Below are positions 11,703 to 22,932 of a DNA stretch of 64,000 bases, piece by piece. Source of the DNA: Nannochloris sp. 'desiccata' (taxonomy: Eukaryota > Chlorophyta > Trebouxiophyceae > Chlorellales > Chlorellaceae); the NCBI GenBank assembly GCA_019044685.2, contig JAGTXX020000003.1, forward strand, positions 868,001 through 932,000, given 5' to 3'. The notes beneath the pieces are model-generated. The model was not told the DNA's origin, made no database searches, and saw nothing but the letters and a program-made list of their open reading frames with translations. Position 1 is the stretch's first letter. Every line of letters starts with the position of its first letter. Position numbers and translations under genes: made by a program.

Positions 11703-13247
11703 AAATAGAAAAGGTTGACTACTATTCGAGGTACAATATCTTCCTCGTTGTTTAGACAATTTACTTGTTAGTGGGCAGTAATGCCTTGATTGAGATCTCT
11801 TATTTGACGTGCTGTTTTGCTTTTCCTGTGTCTTGTATTCCTTTAAAGAGGGTTTTGCTGAGAATATAATAGACGACTCCTTTGTTTCCCGCTTTTGTAA
11901 ATACCTTTTTATTATATTTTCATGGACTCTTTACATAATAGTATCTCGTGCACGGAATGATATCATTATTGTGGAAGTAGTATATTCACAAAACCATTTT
12001 CATCTTCGCAACATGAAGCAAGAAATAAAAAGGCACGCACTAAGCCCTCGCCTTCATAAAAGCCTTTTATTAAGTTTTTTTTTGAGAAAAGAGACGGTGG
12101 CAAGGTCTTTACCACCAGCATTTATGAATATTAACCCAGAAAACGAATCAAAGCATAGCCATACCAACATTGAACGGTATGATAGATGAAGAACACGTCA
12201 TCGTTCTGCATACACGAAGTATGAAGGCAGAGGGTGCGGGAAACAGAAAAAAAACACAGCAAAAATGAAAGGAGACGGCAGGAGAAGCAAATCTAGCTAG
12301 CATTTCAGAGGACAATCAAACGAAAATATAATAGAAACTACCAAAAAAATACACCTCGATGCGTTTTTAATTGCTATAATTAAAATGCAGGACACCAGAC
12401 AAAAGACGCTACAGCTGCGTCTTGTTATTAATAATAAAAAGAAAACCATGTTCAGAAGATTGGGCAATAGTACTGGACTGGTAGTATATAATGAAAAATG
12501 TGCGAGGGAATTTCGATGAGGGGCGTCTTTATAGATTAGTAATATATGCACGGGGGGGATCGGAGGCAAAAAAGCTCTATACAGGAATGGGGAAAAGAGG
12601 AAAGAATTATGGCAGCATGCATGCTGCCTTCTGCCTTGCGTATAGTAGTTTCCGATAAGAATAGAAATAAGACACATGCGATTTGATGTCTACATGTGTA
12701 TGCAGATGTGCAAAGGGGATGAAAGGACGCGAGGCGAATAAAAATCAAAGCTGCACAACTCGGAAACAAAGAGGAAAAGCAAAAGATAAAACAGAACAAA
12801 ACAAAATACTGCTCCCCATTCACCAGCCTTTTAACAACCAGGCGGTGAATTTTCCCCATAAGATATAACTCTATAAGGGTAAGGAGGGATCAGGGCTTGG
12901 AATAATAATAAAAATATAGGGCAAGTTTTGCAATCAGAAGCAACACTGACGAGTATAAGAAGAAACAAAAATAGGCAGTCTTTCAACGAGATAGAAAATA
13001 GCCCGATCAATAGCGATAAGTTTAGTGACGAATGTTGCCATATTGGTTGGTAGTTGTTTTTCTCAAATCAGATAATCGATAATATAAGAATGCGGAGACG
13101 AAGGCATACACAGGGAAATCGGGTAGATGATTAGTTTTAGTACCAGTAGAGAAATAGCGTAGCATAGCGTAGCGTGTAAATACAAGAGGATTTCAAGAAT
13201 CCCTCTTATTTTCTTTGAAAGAAGACTTAATTTTACTTAAGGTAAAT
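11703..13247. other. Long AT-rich gene-free interval
   Basis: About 1.5 kb without a supportable gene. Two open frames of about 126 codons exist (plus strand 11809-12189, minus strand 12297-12677). The first lacks an ATG start in its open part, and both have odd compositions and no recognisable motif. No spliceosomal RNA, tRNA or rRNA sequence is recognisable by eye. Part of the right side is probably the 3' UTR of the minus-strand CCCH gene, which ends at 13248. Confidence 0.45.
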
Positions 13248-14847
13248 CTAATTATTCGCATCTCCTTCCACTAAAGTAGAGAAGATAGGCAAACGACGAC
13301 CAGAGGTAGGCGTTCCTACAGCTCCCAGTCCATTGGCGGTGCCCGTTGTGGGGGTCACAGGCAATGCGTTGTCAGAAGTTGAACGACGCATCAACCCTTG
13401 TAAGGAAAGTGAAACGTTTCCATGAGGAGTACAAGGAGCACTCAAATTATGGTTCTGTTGCTGTTGGTAGTCAACAGAGACAGACAGCTTGTTGTTGTTA
13501 TTCCCATTATCATTGTGCGAGAGCAAAGGGTCACCGACAGCACGGACAGCAGGGGACGAATCAGAGAAGCCGTTGTTAAGACCGTTATTGTTGGCAGTGT
13601 TCATGCCAAGCAAAGAGCCAAAAGAGGAAGCGCTGTGCATACCTCCATTGGTAGCAATATCGTTCTGGTTCTGTTGTTGCTGGTAGAAGGAAACAGGTGA
13701 AAGGGAGGGGAGGTTACCGTTGCTGCTGTTGGGCGAGTACTGCTGTTGTTGCTGCTGGGCATGCTGGGCTTGGGCTTGCTGGAGGATATTAGCCAAAGCA
13801 GGGACCAGCATTGCATCGGTCACAGGAGAGCCAGCGATGCTGTTGTTAGAGGTAAAAGGGCTTTCTCCTTTAACACCTGCACGCGGAGTGTTGCCCGTAG
13901 CAATGCGGAGCTGAGCCAAGGCAGCAGATTGGTGGATAAAGCGACAACGAGTACCGTATGGGCATGTACCAGTAGTGGCAAAGGTACGGCACACCTGTAA
14001 GATTAATACGGTATGACTTAATCAACGTTGTGAAAAATGAAATTCATCTTCGGGAAAAAGATGCAAAAAAAATGCAAAAAAAAAGAAAAACGAACCTCAG
14101 TTTTGTACTTAGGGTGGCGGTTCACAGGGCGAAGCTCCTCCCTGCTGTGCGCAAACTGGCATTTGATACCGTAGCGACAGCTACCAAACTCTTCCCAAGA
14201 ACGGCAAAGCTCAGTCTGCAATGTAATTAGCAAAAATAATATGTGAGCAGGAAAAAAAAAATGCCACAAGAAAAATGATTTGTCAATACACTTTTAGACC
14301 ATGCATGCGTGCTCAACGGCTTGCTCAGGCCTATTTTCTCATTGCTTACCTTGTAGAGAGGATTGGCGTTGGGTCCCACCCTTCCACTGCCATTAGAAGT
14401 AGGGCTAGAAGCACCCAAGGCTGCTTGAAGAGCCAGCAATTCAGAGAGTTGCTCGCTAGCTTCCAAATCCCCTCCAGTGAGCAAGGGCAAAAGCTGGGCG
14501 TGTGAGAGGTTCTCATAGCCCATCTGCTGCATAGGAGAGGTTTGCTGAACTTGTTGGAGAGCGAGGAGCTGCTGAAGACGCTCATTGAGCTCGTTCTGGC
14601 TCATAGTAGTCGAAGCAGTTGCGTTACTTGGAGCTAACGCAGGCTCTACGCCGCTCAGCAAGCCTGGGCTGTTCAACCCGTGGCCTAGAGCAGATACTGG
14701 AGACATAGGAGAGGCTTGATGGAGAGAATAGTCGCCGAGAAAAGGGCTTTGGAGCCGGAAGCTCTGAGCCAAGCCCGCGAGTGTTGAGCCTTGCTGGCCT
14801 TCGTGAGGGGAAGCATAATCCATAATATCACAGCCAATTGGAGCCAT
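13248..14847 (-). CDS. Tandem CCCH zinc-finger protein, tristetraprolin type
   Basis: Three exons, 14847-14350, 14215-14096 and 13994-13248, give 454 residues. Two fingers follow the strict C-x8-C-x5-C-x3-H spacing: Cys170, Cys179, Cys185, His189 and Cys208, Cys217, Cys223, His227, separated by an 18-residue linker. Each finger is preceded by the YKTE lead-in that contacts AU-rich RNA in TTP/ZFP36 proteins. The exon boundaries rebuild YK|TELC and KTE|VCRTF. The family binds AU-rich elements in 3' UTRs and recruits mRNA decay factors. The flanks are low-complexity: Gln/Leu/Ser-rich N-terminally and Gln/Asn-rich C-terminally, as in condensate-forming RNA-binding proteins. Land-plant tandem CCCH proteins mostly use a different spacing, so this animal- and fungal-like type is notable. 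RNA targets are unknown. Confidence 0.9.
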
Positions 14848-15027
14848 TGGACGAGTTAATTATTAAATAATTAGGGGGAGAAAAGAAGGAGCAAGCTTCT
14901 TTTTATAATGCTCTCTTGCATGAGCTTCTGCTCAGCTCTACAATGCAAAAAACAATGCATGGAATCGTTTTTCTAGGGTAGGCCAAACTCCCATGAATTT
15001 TTTTATAAATTTATTTTTACATCTTAT
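14848..15027. other. Short AT-rich spacer
   Basis: Spacer between the start of the CCCH gene and the stop codon of the ankyrin gene, both on the minus strand. It must hold the promoter and leader of the CCCH gene and the 3' end of the ankyrin gene. An AT-rich TTAATTATTAAATAATTA stretch lies about 10 bases upstream of the CCCH start codon. Confidence 0.35.
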
Positions 15028-16742
15028 TTATTCATTCGCTTCATAGAATGTATCCTCGACGTTTTCAGCCCCTGCTCCACCCTGCTCCCCCATCAAAGCA
15101 ACTTTTGTATATCCTCGAGGCACCTCAAAAAAAATTTCACCCTCCAGCGCTGGCTCACCAACACCTTGCTTCAGTTCTCTGTATTTTTTAAACCGCAGCA
15201 TTAAATGCACTGTCCACATCAGGGGAACTTTTATCTTTACTGGAAATAAGCTATCATTTCTATAGGCTGCGATAAACCCAGCAGCAGCGGCGATATGCTT
15301 ATTTGCCCCGCCCACCGCCTCTAACAATGGAAGTAGCTGCCGCAAAGAGATGGGATAATCTTTTGCCATCCAACAAACCCCTTTGATTTCCCTAGCTTGA
15401 GCTAATGTTTGTGATGTTGCTGTACTGTCACGTGCTTGAGCAATAATTTCTCCTTCAGCGACTAAGCGTTCTTCTTCTGCTCTCTCAGCGGCGCTTTGAA
15501 AATCAACCACCGCCTGTGCTTCCTCTTGATTATTGCTACCACTGATGCCACCTTTCAAGGTGGCAGACACTGAAGGAGGTGGACCTTTCAATGGATCCCA
15601 GGGGACTTCTTCAATTACGTCATCGGGCATTTTCATTGCTAAATATTGGTCAAAGGTCGTTCCACGTGGTAGAAAAATTGGACTCTTTGCAATGACTTGA
15701 GCAACGAGCCGGCCGGAGATTTCAAATACATTGGTATGGTAGTTTTCTATCTTTTCTGTCGTCTGTTTTCCTACAAAGTTCATTTTTGGTGCAAGATCAA
15801 TTTCACTTTTTTTCAATCTCACCCTTCCCGCCCCAGCTTCTATCAAATCACGCACATCTTGATCTATATCCTTCACCGCTGCTTTCCTCTCTGCATAAAT
15901 ATCAATCCATGTAGCATCAGTGTGATCTACAAGGGCAGCTGAGACCGGGGTCGTGGAGGCGTCGACAAGTAAACTAAAAGGGCCATGCTTCCATTTAGGG
16001 AGTAAAGCATTGCTGTTTGGATCAATACCACGCAGTGAACCATCAATACGTAAACGACTGCCTACTTTAAACATCAGATACGTGTCGCTAGGGGCATACT
16101 TTTTTAAGAACCAACCAAAAAGAGGGCTGCCGAGAGACCATTTAAGTTCCATCGAGAAGTTTGGCATCTCATTCATTACTTTTAATAACCGAGGTTTTCT
16201 AGCCTTCCTTTCTTTCTTGACTTCCAATCTGAGTTTTTGTAATAGAATTTTGATTAATTCATGGTCTTTCACGGCAATTGCTTCGTCCAGGGGGTTCCAC
16301 TTTTTCGAGTTCCTAATTTCAACAGAGATGCCGCCCGTCTTGAGGAGGAGTTCAATTGCTTCAGTACTGCGTGCAAGGACGGCTACATGCAAGGGAGTGT
16401 TGCCTTGAGAGTCTAGTGCATATAATACGGCTGGGTCTGATTGTTGGATTAGGGTGAGCAAGGCTTGTGTGTCATTTTCAAAAGCCGCTCTGTGAATGTC
16501 GAGATGCGGTGCCAAGTGCTGTGTTATAGAGCCAAATTGGACAGGTCCATCATCCTCCTCGTCTGCAAAGATTATTAAATACGAATAATATATGGAATGG
16601 AGCAGCGAGCAAGGGTTTCTTTTCTGCTTTGGAGACATTTTTAAATTAATCAGAAGGTTTTTTATTAAGTTGATTCCTTACCTTCTACGGGGGAGAGGCC
16701 TAGGAGTGCCCCTTTCAATCCCAGGGTAGCTTGCTTTAGCAT
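15028..16742 (-). CDS. ANKRD13-like ankyrin / GPCR-chaperone-domain protein
   Basis: Two exons, 16742-16682 and 16562-15028, give 531 residues. Ankyrin repeats lie near residues 45-135, including NTPLHVAVLARSTEAIELLL and NPLDEAIAVKDHELIKILLQ. Next comes the region known as the GPCR-chaperone or ANKRD13 domain, with FSMELKWSLGSPLFGWFLKKY, then RLRIDGSLRGID and a late VPLMWTVHLMLRFKKY block. The closest family by pattern is ANKRD13C and its plant relatives, which act at the ER in membrane-protein folding or trafficking. An acidic Glu/Ala-rich stretch before the last block may be a ubiquitin-interacting-like segment but is not convincing. The short first exon (20 residues, MLKQATLGLKGALLG) is joined in phase 1. 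Its start faces the (SP)n protein gene. Confidence 0.82.
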
Positions 16743-16800
16743 TTTATGTAAGTGTATGATACAAATTTGATACAATTGGGCCACATTTTGCGTAAATATC

Positions 16801-17028
16801 TCATTTCGGCAGAGACGAGTCTTCTTTAAGATCCGACTCAGCACTCAGCGACTGCTGACAGCACCAGCACTGCCAGTCAGACGATATACCGGCCATAGCA
16901 TCAACTCTTACCAAAAATCCCTTCTGTTTCTTTATTGTGGGTATTTTCGTATCTATAGATGGTGTCAGAGCTGCTAAATTATGGCTCAATGCACGTAAAT
17001 CATGGTGCTGGGCGATAATGGAAGGCAT
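16801..17028 (-). CDS. Possible small protein of 75 residues, unrecognised
   Basis: An ATG-initiated frame on the minus strand codes for 75 residues. It starts with an amphipathic stretch (MPSIIAQHHDLRALSHNLAA), has a basic patch (TIKKQKGF), a Cys/Trp cluster (WQCWCCQQ) that could be palmitoylated, and an acidic Ser-rich end. I recognise no family. It sits in the gap between two outward-facing genes, so it may simply be chance or leader sequence. A good donor (GTAAGAGTT) lies inside it, but the nearest acceptor would make an intron too short for this genome. Confidence 0.25.
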   Translation of the reverse strand: MPSIIAQHHDLRALSHNLAALTPSIDTKIPTIKKQKGFLVRVDAMAGISSDWQCWCCQQSLSAESDLKEDSSLPK

Positions 17029-17325
17029 CAAGGCGGGGATTTTTATCTAACACTTTCTCAACTTTGGCGTTCCAGACTTGCTCCTACAAACTGTGAAGTC
17101 AGCTGCGTCATAAAAGCTCTCTAGAGATCTGCAGAACTGTCGGAATGTGCTGCGATCTGTGTTTTCGTGCTCTTTTTGGTAGAAGAGGGACTTTCTGAGA
17201 AACCGTCGGCTTAGCCGACCCCGAGACTTTAAGAAAGAACGAAATGGGCGTATATACTAACATTGCGCTACCTATAGAACCCATCCCCATTGAACATTAG
17301 ATGCTTCATTAATTATCTTTCAACC

Positions 17326-19985
17326 ATGAAGGTGCTTTCCGTCCTTCTGCTGGGCTGCCTTGTGGGTAAGCAAAGACGTCCCCTTGCATGTCTGCATCAA
17401 TGATCATATATACTTCCTCTACCGCTGCACTTTCGTATCAATGCTTGCATCCCTCATATCAGCTTAATAATTGGTTCAATTGTGTTTACAAGGCTAAATA
17501 TATCACTGTGCTTTCTTATTGTTACTTTGCTTGCAGCTCATGCCGCTGGACAAACCTTCCAAACCCCCGGGGTAAGTTCACATATCTTACAATGTGCTAA
17601 TCAATATTAGCATTGGGTTGTACCAGCGCTTAGCCGCTCAATTGCCGGGTTTGTTATCTTGCTCATCACCTCGAATGATTCTTCCCCCTTGCAATTACTA
17701 CGGCTTACATGAATTCTATTTTCTCATTTTTGCAGCTCGATTTCTCTTTAATCATCCCTGGTTGGAATGGTTTTACTTTCGGCCCTACCCAACAAACCAC
17801 TCTCTGCAACTATATCACCAGCTCTTGGCAAGCTCTCGGCCAGGGGGGTGTTCCATTTTGCGTCGTCAACTCTGTTGCAAGCTGGAACGGCACCTCTGCG
17901 CTTGTTTCTGGCGATGCATACTTCACCTGGCCCCAAGGCACCCCCAACGTCGTGCAAATCAGTGCTGCTACAGCTGCCCGTGATGCCACTGTCAATCAGC
18001 TGACGACCAACACCAACACTGTCATTGGCGTTGTGTTCCCTGGAGCCATTGCCAACTGTGCTTGTAACGGACTCAGTCTTGTCAGCGCTTCAGCCAACCA
18101 ACCATTTTCCTATAGCACTATTGTTACCGGTGTCCCTGGCCCCATGTTGTGTGGTGCTCGCCTTACTTACAACTCCTTTGACCAAAATGCCGTCTATAAT
18201 CAAGTAGGTATCGATGATGGGTCCACCTCTGGGAACGCCAATCTCGGTAAATATTGCTCTAATCCTCCTGTTAATGGAGGTGTTGCTGGTTCCCCTGGCC
18301 AAGGGTCATGCAGACAGTACGGTGTTGTCACTTCAGCTGTCGGCGGTAATGAGGCAATCGTTGCGCAATCTGGTATTGGTATGGGAAGTGGTACAGGTCG
18401 CGGTACCATCGCCACCGTTGTCCCAACTTACGGCGGCTCTGGGTACACTAACGTTCCTGTTGTCACTGCCTCTGCCCCGGATCCTTTACAAGCGCAGGCC
18501 ATTTTCACCCTTGATGCCAACTCCCAGCCTACTGCAGCTAATAGCGCTACTTCTACGACTATTTTGACCCCTTCCAACGGTCCTTATATCGGTGATTATA
18601 TCCTGGCTGGTTCTCTCACTGAGAGTTGCGTTGATGCTGGTTCTGTGCCTCCTGCAGCCTACGACCCCAATGGCGCTCTTTGCTCCGGGCCGATTAAAAG
18701 TATCCAAGTTGTTCGTGCTGGACAAAGCTTCGTTGTTACTGGAAATACCTGCACAGCCAATGACTTCAACACCGTTGTCAACGGACCACCTCTGAGTGGA
18801 AAGTGCGGCCCTAGCGTCCCCGGTGGCAAGAGACCTTGCACCACCATTAACGCCTCTGGTGTACTCACCTATGTCGGTTTCCCTGGCTCTGCCAACGTCT
18901 ACTGTGCAGGAACCCCTTCCGTTACTTTCACTACCTCTAATCTCGAGGTTGGTGTGCGTGCTACTTTGACTGCCCAAGTTGTCAGTGGCCAGGTCGTGGG
19001 TATTCCAGTCATCTCTGGTGGTAGTGGATATCGTACCCCTGCTCACGTCACTGTCGCTCCCCCTGCAACTAATAGCTACGGATTGCTCTGCTCCCCCAGT
19101 CCTATTTTCAACCTCCCTCCTTCTATTTCCTCTTCCACTCCTGTGAGTCTCTCAATGACTGGCAAGTGCCAACCCTTTGGCCGTAACACTCAGAGCAATA
19201 ATGTTTGCTCTGTACCCTCTGCACCCAACGGGGAATGGCTGCCCCTTGACACTGTTACCTGCAACGTCCAGTCCTCTTTCATCCCTCAACCAGGCTCTAC
19301 AGCTGCCAAGGACTGTGGTATTCTCCCTCAATCGTTTGTTTTGAGCGAGACACCTAATCCTCCCCCACCCCCTGCTCAATCTCCCCCAAGCCCTCCCTCT
19401 CCTTCTCCTTCTCCTTCCCCTTCTCCCTCTCCCTCTCCTTCTCCTGATCCTCCATCTCCTACTCCTCGCCCATCTCCTTCCCCTGCTCCCGCAAAAAAAT
19501 GTACCTATGATGGTATTTATCGCATTGAAAGTGCCTCTTGCAGAGGTCAGTACCTTTCCTACCTAATTGGCAGCAAGAATTGCAATAACGATACGATTGC
19601 CCTCAGAACCTCCAGCCAGGCCAAACCACCACGCATTAACTGGCGTTTAGATGCTTCTGCCACCTCTGGTAAGACTCCTTCTGCCTCTGCCATTGTTGCT
19701 GTTGGCCGTCTTGACTCTTGCAACGATAACCTCATCAATCTTGGCGCTGTCAGTGGCCAACCCACCCCTCAATTGGCCGGCTCAGGATGGAAGATCAGAA
19801 TTGTTCCTGTCACTATTAGCACTGGCTGCAATACTGTCTGGCTCGTGGCTGCCAGTGGTAACGCTAACAATGGGAAATATCTTTCCGTCTCTCAGTGCGG
19901 TAAAAATAATGTTTTCTCTTGGGAGCGAGTGAACTTTTATGACAGGACACAGCAATGGAACTTGCGCCGTCAAAGCGGTAAATAA
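17326..19985 (+). CDS. Large secreted protein with (SP)n spacer, hydroxyproline-rich type
   Basis: Three exons, 17326-17365, 17537-17571 and 17736-19985, give 774 residues. A signal peptide (MKVLSVLLLGCLVAHAAG) spans the first two exons. Residues about 26-560 form a Cys-, Ser-, Gly- and Val-rich extracellular region. Two copies of a GGSGY motif (residues about 258 and 453) are each followed by a short Pro-Val-Thr strand, as in beta-rich adhesion repeats. Residues about 575-608 are a Ser-Pro spacer with runs of SP, the substrate for prolyl hydroxylation and arabinosylation in green-algal wall glycoproteins (pherophorin or extensin style). A C-terminal Cys-rich domain of about 160 residues (from CTYDGIYRIE) has a beta-trefoil/lectin-like look (GKYLSVSQCG). 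The globular parts do not show a clear pherophorin signature. A wall or extracellular-matrix structural or lectin role is inferred. Confidence 0.78.
19384..19482 (+). repeat. (CCTTCT)n-like Ser-Pro coding repeat
   Basis: A pyrimidine-rich hexamer-like repeat codes for the alternating Ser-Pro spacer of the secreted protein. The unit varies between CCTTCT and CCCTCT, so it has drifted and is not a fresh microsatellite. Confidence 0.85.
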
Positions 19986-20494
19986 GGAGAAGAACGTAGA
20001 ATGTGATTTAAAGTCCGTGTTTTAAGGAAAACATCTGATTTAAACATCTCTTTTCTTCCTCCTTTTGAAATAATTTTTCAACTCCACCTAAATGATATAC
20101 GCGCGCATGTTTTATCTCGAAGCTGCCCTTTCTTATCAAGCCGTATTTACAAAACATTGAATGTTATCTTTATCTTTTTATTATATGTTCTTTGTGTACA
20201 TAGTCGTCACGACCTTCATTTTCCCCTTGTCAAATCCACCCTTGTCTATTTTTACCCCATGCCAAAGCTTTTTCAAAATAGCACATACTGGCAGTGCTGG
20301 CTTTTTGTTACAAAAAGGGATACGCAGAGAACAGTAGAACAAAACACAAGATAATGCAAGGGGTATTCAGATCAAAATCAATCTCTTTCTATTAGTATTA
20401 CAGCACAATCACAAGCACGCAACCACTGACAACATCTTTAACAACAGCCTTCTGCCCCACCGCCCGCCCAAACAAAAAATAAAAATACATCCCC
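19986..20494. other. Convergent intergenic region
   Basis: This roughly 500-base AT-rich gap lies between two convergent genes and should hold both 3' UTRs. Poly(A)-signal-like AATAAA is not prominent. No gene or repeat is seen. Confidence 0.4.
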
Positions 20495-22501
20495 TTACCA
20501 ATCTTCAATTGGTTTCAAATCAGATTTCGCTGGTCCATTAACGAGCTCCCCAGTGCAGCTAAACACACTGCCATGGCAAGGACACTGGAAACTCTTATCA
20601 ATATCCACCCAGTGTACAATACAGCCCAAATGTGGACACACAGCACTCATAGCATGTTCGTTACCATCTTCATCTTTATATAAAGCTACCTTGTGCACTC
20701 CTTTTTGTACGATAGCACCTTTCCCAGGCTTTAAATCGTAGCTTAAGGTCACTTTGGGGAGGACTCGTTCAGCAAAGGAGGCGGTAGTGATGGCGCCTTC
20801 TTCAGCTATTTCGAGAAGGGACTTGGCAGGAGGGACCCGGCTGGGGGAGTACACATCTGCCCAAGGGTTTTCTTTGCCGAGAATGAGGTCAGCAACGACA
20901 CGGCCACCAATAGTTCCACCAGTCATACCCTAGAAGCATTGAGAAAAGAGAGGGAAGAAAATGAGGAAGAAAATTAAAATAGAAAGCAATTTCGGCCGAG
21001 GTGCTTGAAAATAAAAAATTTGCTAACTTAAACTTATCGAAGATATATAAACTATGTTGTTACCTGTCCAGAGTCTCCAGTGATGATGTAGCGATTAGGT
21101 TCAGAAACCAGAGGATCTCTACCATGCAGATACAGCATATCTGCAGGCTCCATCACTTGCCCATTCCACTTCAACACAACTGCAAAAATCAAGAAAGTAA
21201 GAGAACGACGTCAATTTTCTTTCTTTCTTTCTTGAAATTATCCAGACGAAGACCAAATACCTGAATTGAGAAGCAAAAGACAACTGCATAACGGTAAATA
21301 TGCTAATAACAATAGTCTTACCGGGCCCCAATCCAGTCCATCTCTCACGAGCATGCTTCTCCAACTGAGCATACACGTCGTAGTTCGGCTGGCAACCACT
21401 TTTATGATCTTCACCGCCAATAATAACCATGTAATTCTCCTCGTCCCAGTCTTCGGCGCGTACATAATGATATTCAGTCTCAGTAGACCAATAATCAGCA
21501 CGTTTAAATTGGCTCCGAGGGCATAACACACCAATCACGTAGGAGCGATATGGTAATTGACGAGCGTGCACTGCCAAATTGTGGTTGATAGGAGAATTGG
21601 TAGCGAGGACGATAGCTTCACAATAGACTGTTTTACCACTTTCGGTTCTGACTTTGTCAGAATCGAGATTGTAGGCTTTAGTGCCTTCGTAAATACGTCC
21701 TCCGTGGCGGATAACAGCTTCAGCAAGCCCTTCAAGATATTTTAAAGGATGAAATTCTCCATTATTAGGAAACACCAAAGCCTCTTTGATATGACCTACG
21801 TCAGCACCGCCACCCAAATCGACTAATTTGGTATCGCTGAGACCGCATTTTAAAGCAGCATCGAGTTCTTTGTGTAAAGTAGATACTGCAGAGGAGCTGT
21901 GGGGATAGAGAATGCCATCTAAGCGAGTAAATTCACAATCGATGTTTTCAGAGACCACGTTATGTTCAATCATATCAACAGCAGAGCGTAAAGACTGCGC
22001 AACAAGGGTGGCATTCTTTTGACCGTGCATAGAGATACACTCGTAGTAGTAATCATCAAGCCAGGTCATGATGTGAGCAGTAGTCTTGCCAGTTTGACCA
22101 GCGCCACGGACCCGAGATTCAAGCACTACCACGCTTTTGCCTTCACGAGCGAGATTAAGAGCGCAGGAAAGTCCTGAAATACCAGCACCAACAACGACGA
22201 CATCTGCAGAGATGTCTTCGGCCAAAGCAGGGTATTTTTGAGCAAGGCTTTTCTGGTTCCAAGGGCTGTCGCTCGAGAGCCCAGGGAACTGAAACTCAGG
22301 GTTGCCTGCATTGTAGGCTGAAGCCTTGGTTTGAACGCTTCCTTTAGTTTCAGGTAAAGCAGACGTTGTAGGGCTTGGGGTGTAGGGGATTGGGGTGGGT
22401 GAAGAAGACAACATCGTTCTTTTTGTTTGAAGACGAGAGGAGGAGTATGAGGTAAGAGGGATGCACCGCCGTAAGCTGCTCCAGCAAGTTGTAGAGGACA
22501 T
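20495..22501 (-). CDS. FAD-dependent oxidoreductase fused to a Rieske [2Fe-2S] domain
   Basis: Three exons, 22501-21322, 21179-21064 and 20929-20495, give 576 residues. The FAD part (about 98-460) is of the DAO/GlpO type, with the dinucleotide motif VVVGAGISGLSCALNLA (Gly105-Gly110), the TGKTTAHI segment that follows it in this family, and a late NRYIITGDSGQGMTGGT block that closes the FAD site across the second intron. The Rieske domain (about 495-576) has Cys530-x-His532 and Cys548-x2-His551 as cluster ligands plus Cys535 and Cys550, the disulphide pair of bc1-type Rieske proteins. This architecture is known mainly from bacteria (YhfW-like) and some algae. Its substrate is unproven. Residues 1-60 are Ser/Thr/Arg-rich, fitting an organelle transit peptide. 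The exon 1/2 join yields VVLKWNGQVMEPAD without a gap against the family pattern. Confidence 0.88.
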
Positions 22502-22932
22502 AGCTTGGTAAATTATTCTTTATTTGGTGCAAACAAGGTCGACTGTGAATGATGTAGGGCGCATGGATGCATGCATGGGCCTTGGACGCACATACGAGTT
22601 TAAAATTAAATACCCAGTAGCTGAGCAGAAGCTATAGGGCGGGCGGGGCGGCGGCAAGACAAAGAATTTAGTTGAGGTTACAGAATGCTTCATTGCAAAT
22701 GAAGCCGTAATAGATGGTAAAAATAATTAAGCTGAAGAACGGTCACAAGTAAAATTGAACGCGTCTGAAAGACCATTGCTGTAAAAAAATGAAAAAAAAG
22801 AAAGAAGAGCAAGTCTACTGCTGCTACAGCTAGAATTGATAGTAGCAGTAAAAGTAACATTACATGCCTTCTACTGGATACTTTTAATCCGTTATTCGTA
22901 GATTTTCTTATCAAAATTGTTGAAAACTATTT
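22502..22932. other. Spacer upstream of the FAD-Rieske gene
   Basis: This gap separates the 3' end of the GT14-like gene from the FAD-Rieske start, both on the minus strand. It contains a GCATGGATGCATGCATGGGCC stretch-like palindromic region near 22561-22580, including GGCCCA in the minus orientation about 75 bases from the start codon. That resembles a plant site-II-type element. No gene is seen. Confidence 0.35.

Noticed and set aside
11809..12189. 126-codon open frame on the plus strand
   Set aside because: It has no ATG at its start, odd composition and no motif. It lies in AT-rich intergenic sequence.
12297..12677. 126-codon open frame on the minus strand
   Set aside because: It is hydrophobic with many Cys, Phe and Ile codons from AT-rich DNA and has no family pattern. 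It is probably within the 3' UTR of the CCCH gene.
18486..19046. 186-codon open frame antisense to the secreted (SP)n protein
   Set aside because: It is a shadow of the real gene's codon pattern; the plus-strand frame has a signal peptide and full coding logic.
21230..21262. Possible micro-exon in the FAD-Rieske first intron (CAG|GTATTTGG)
   Set aside because: Joining exons directly gives the exact family spacing before WNGQVMEPAD, so an extra exon would insert residues.
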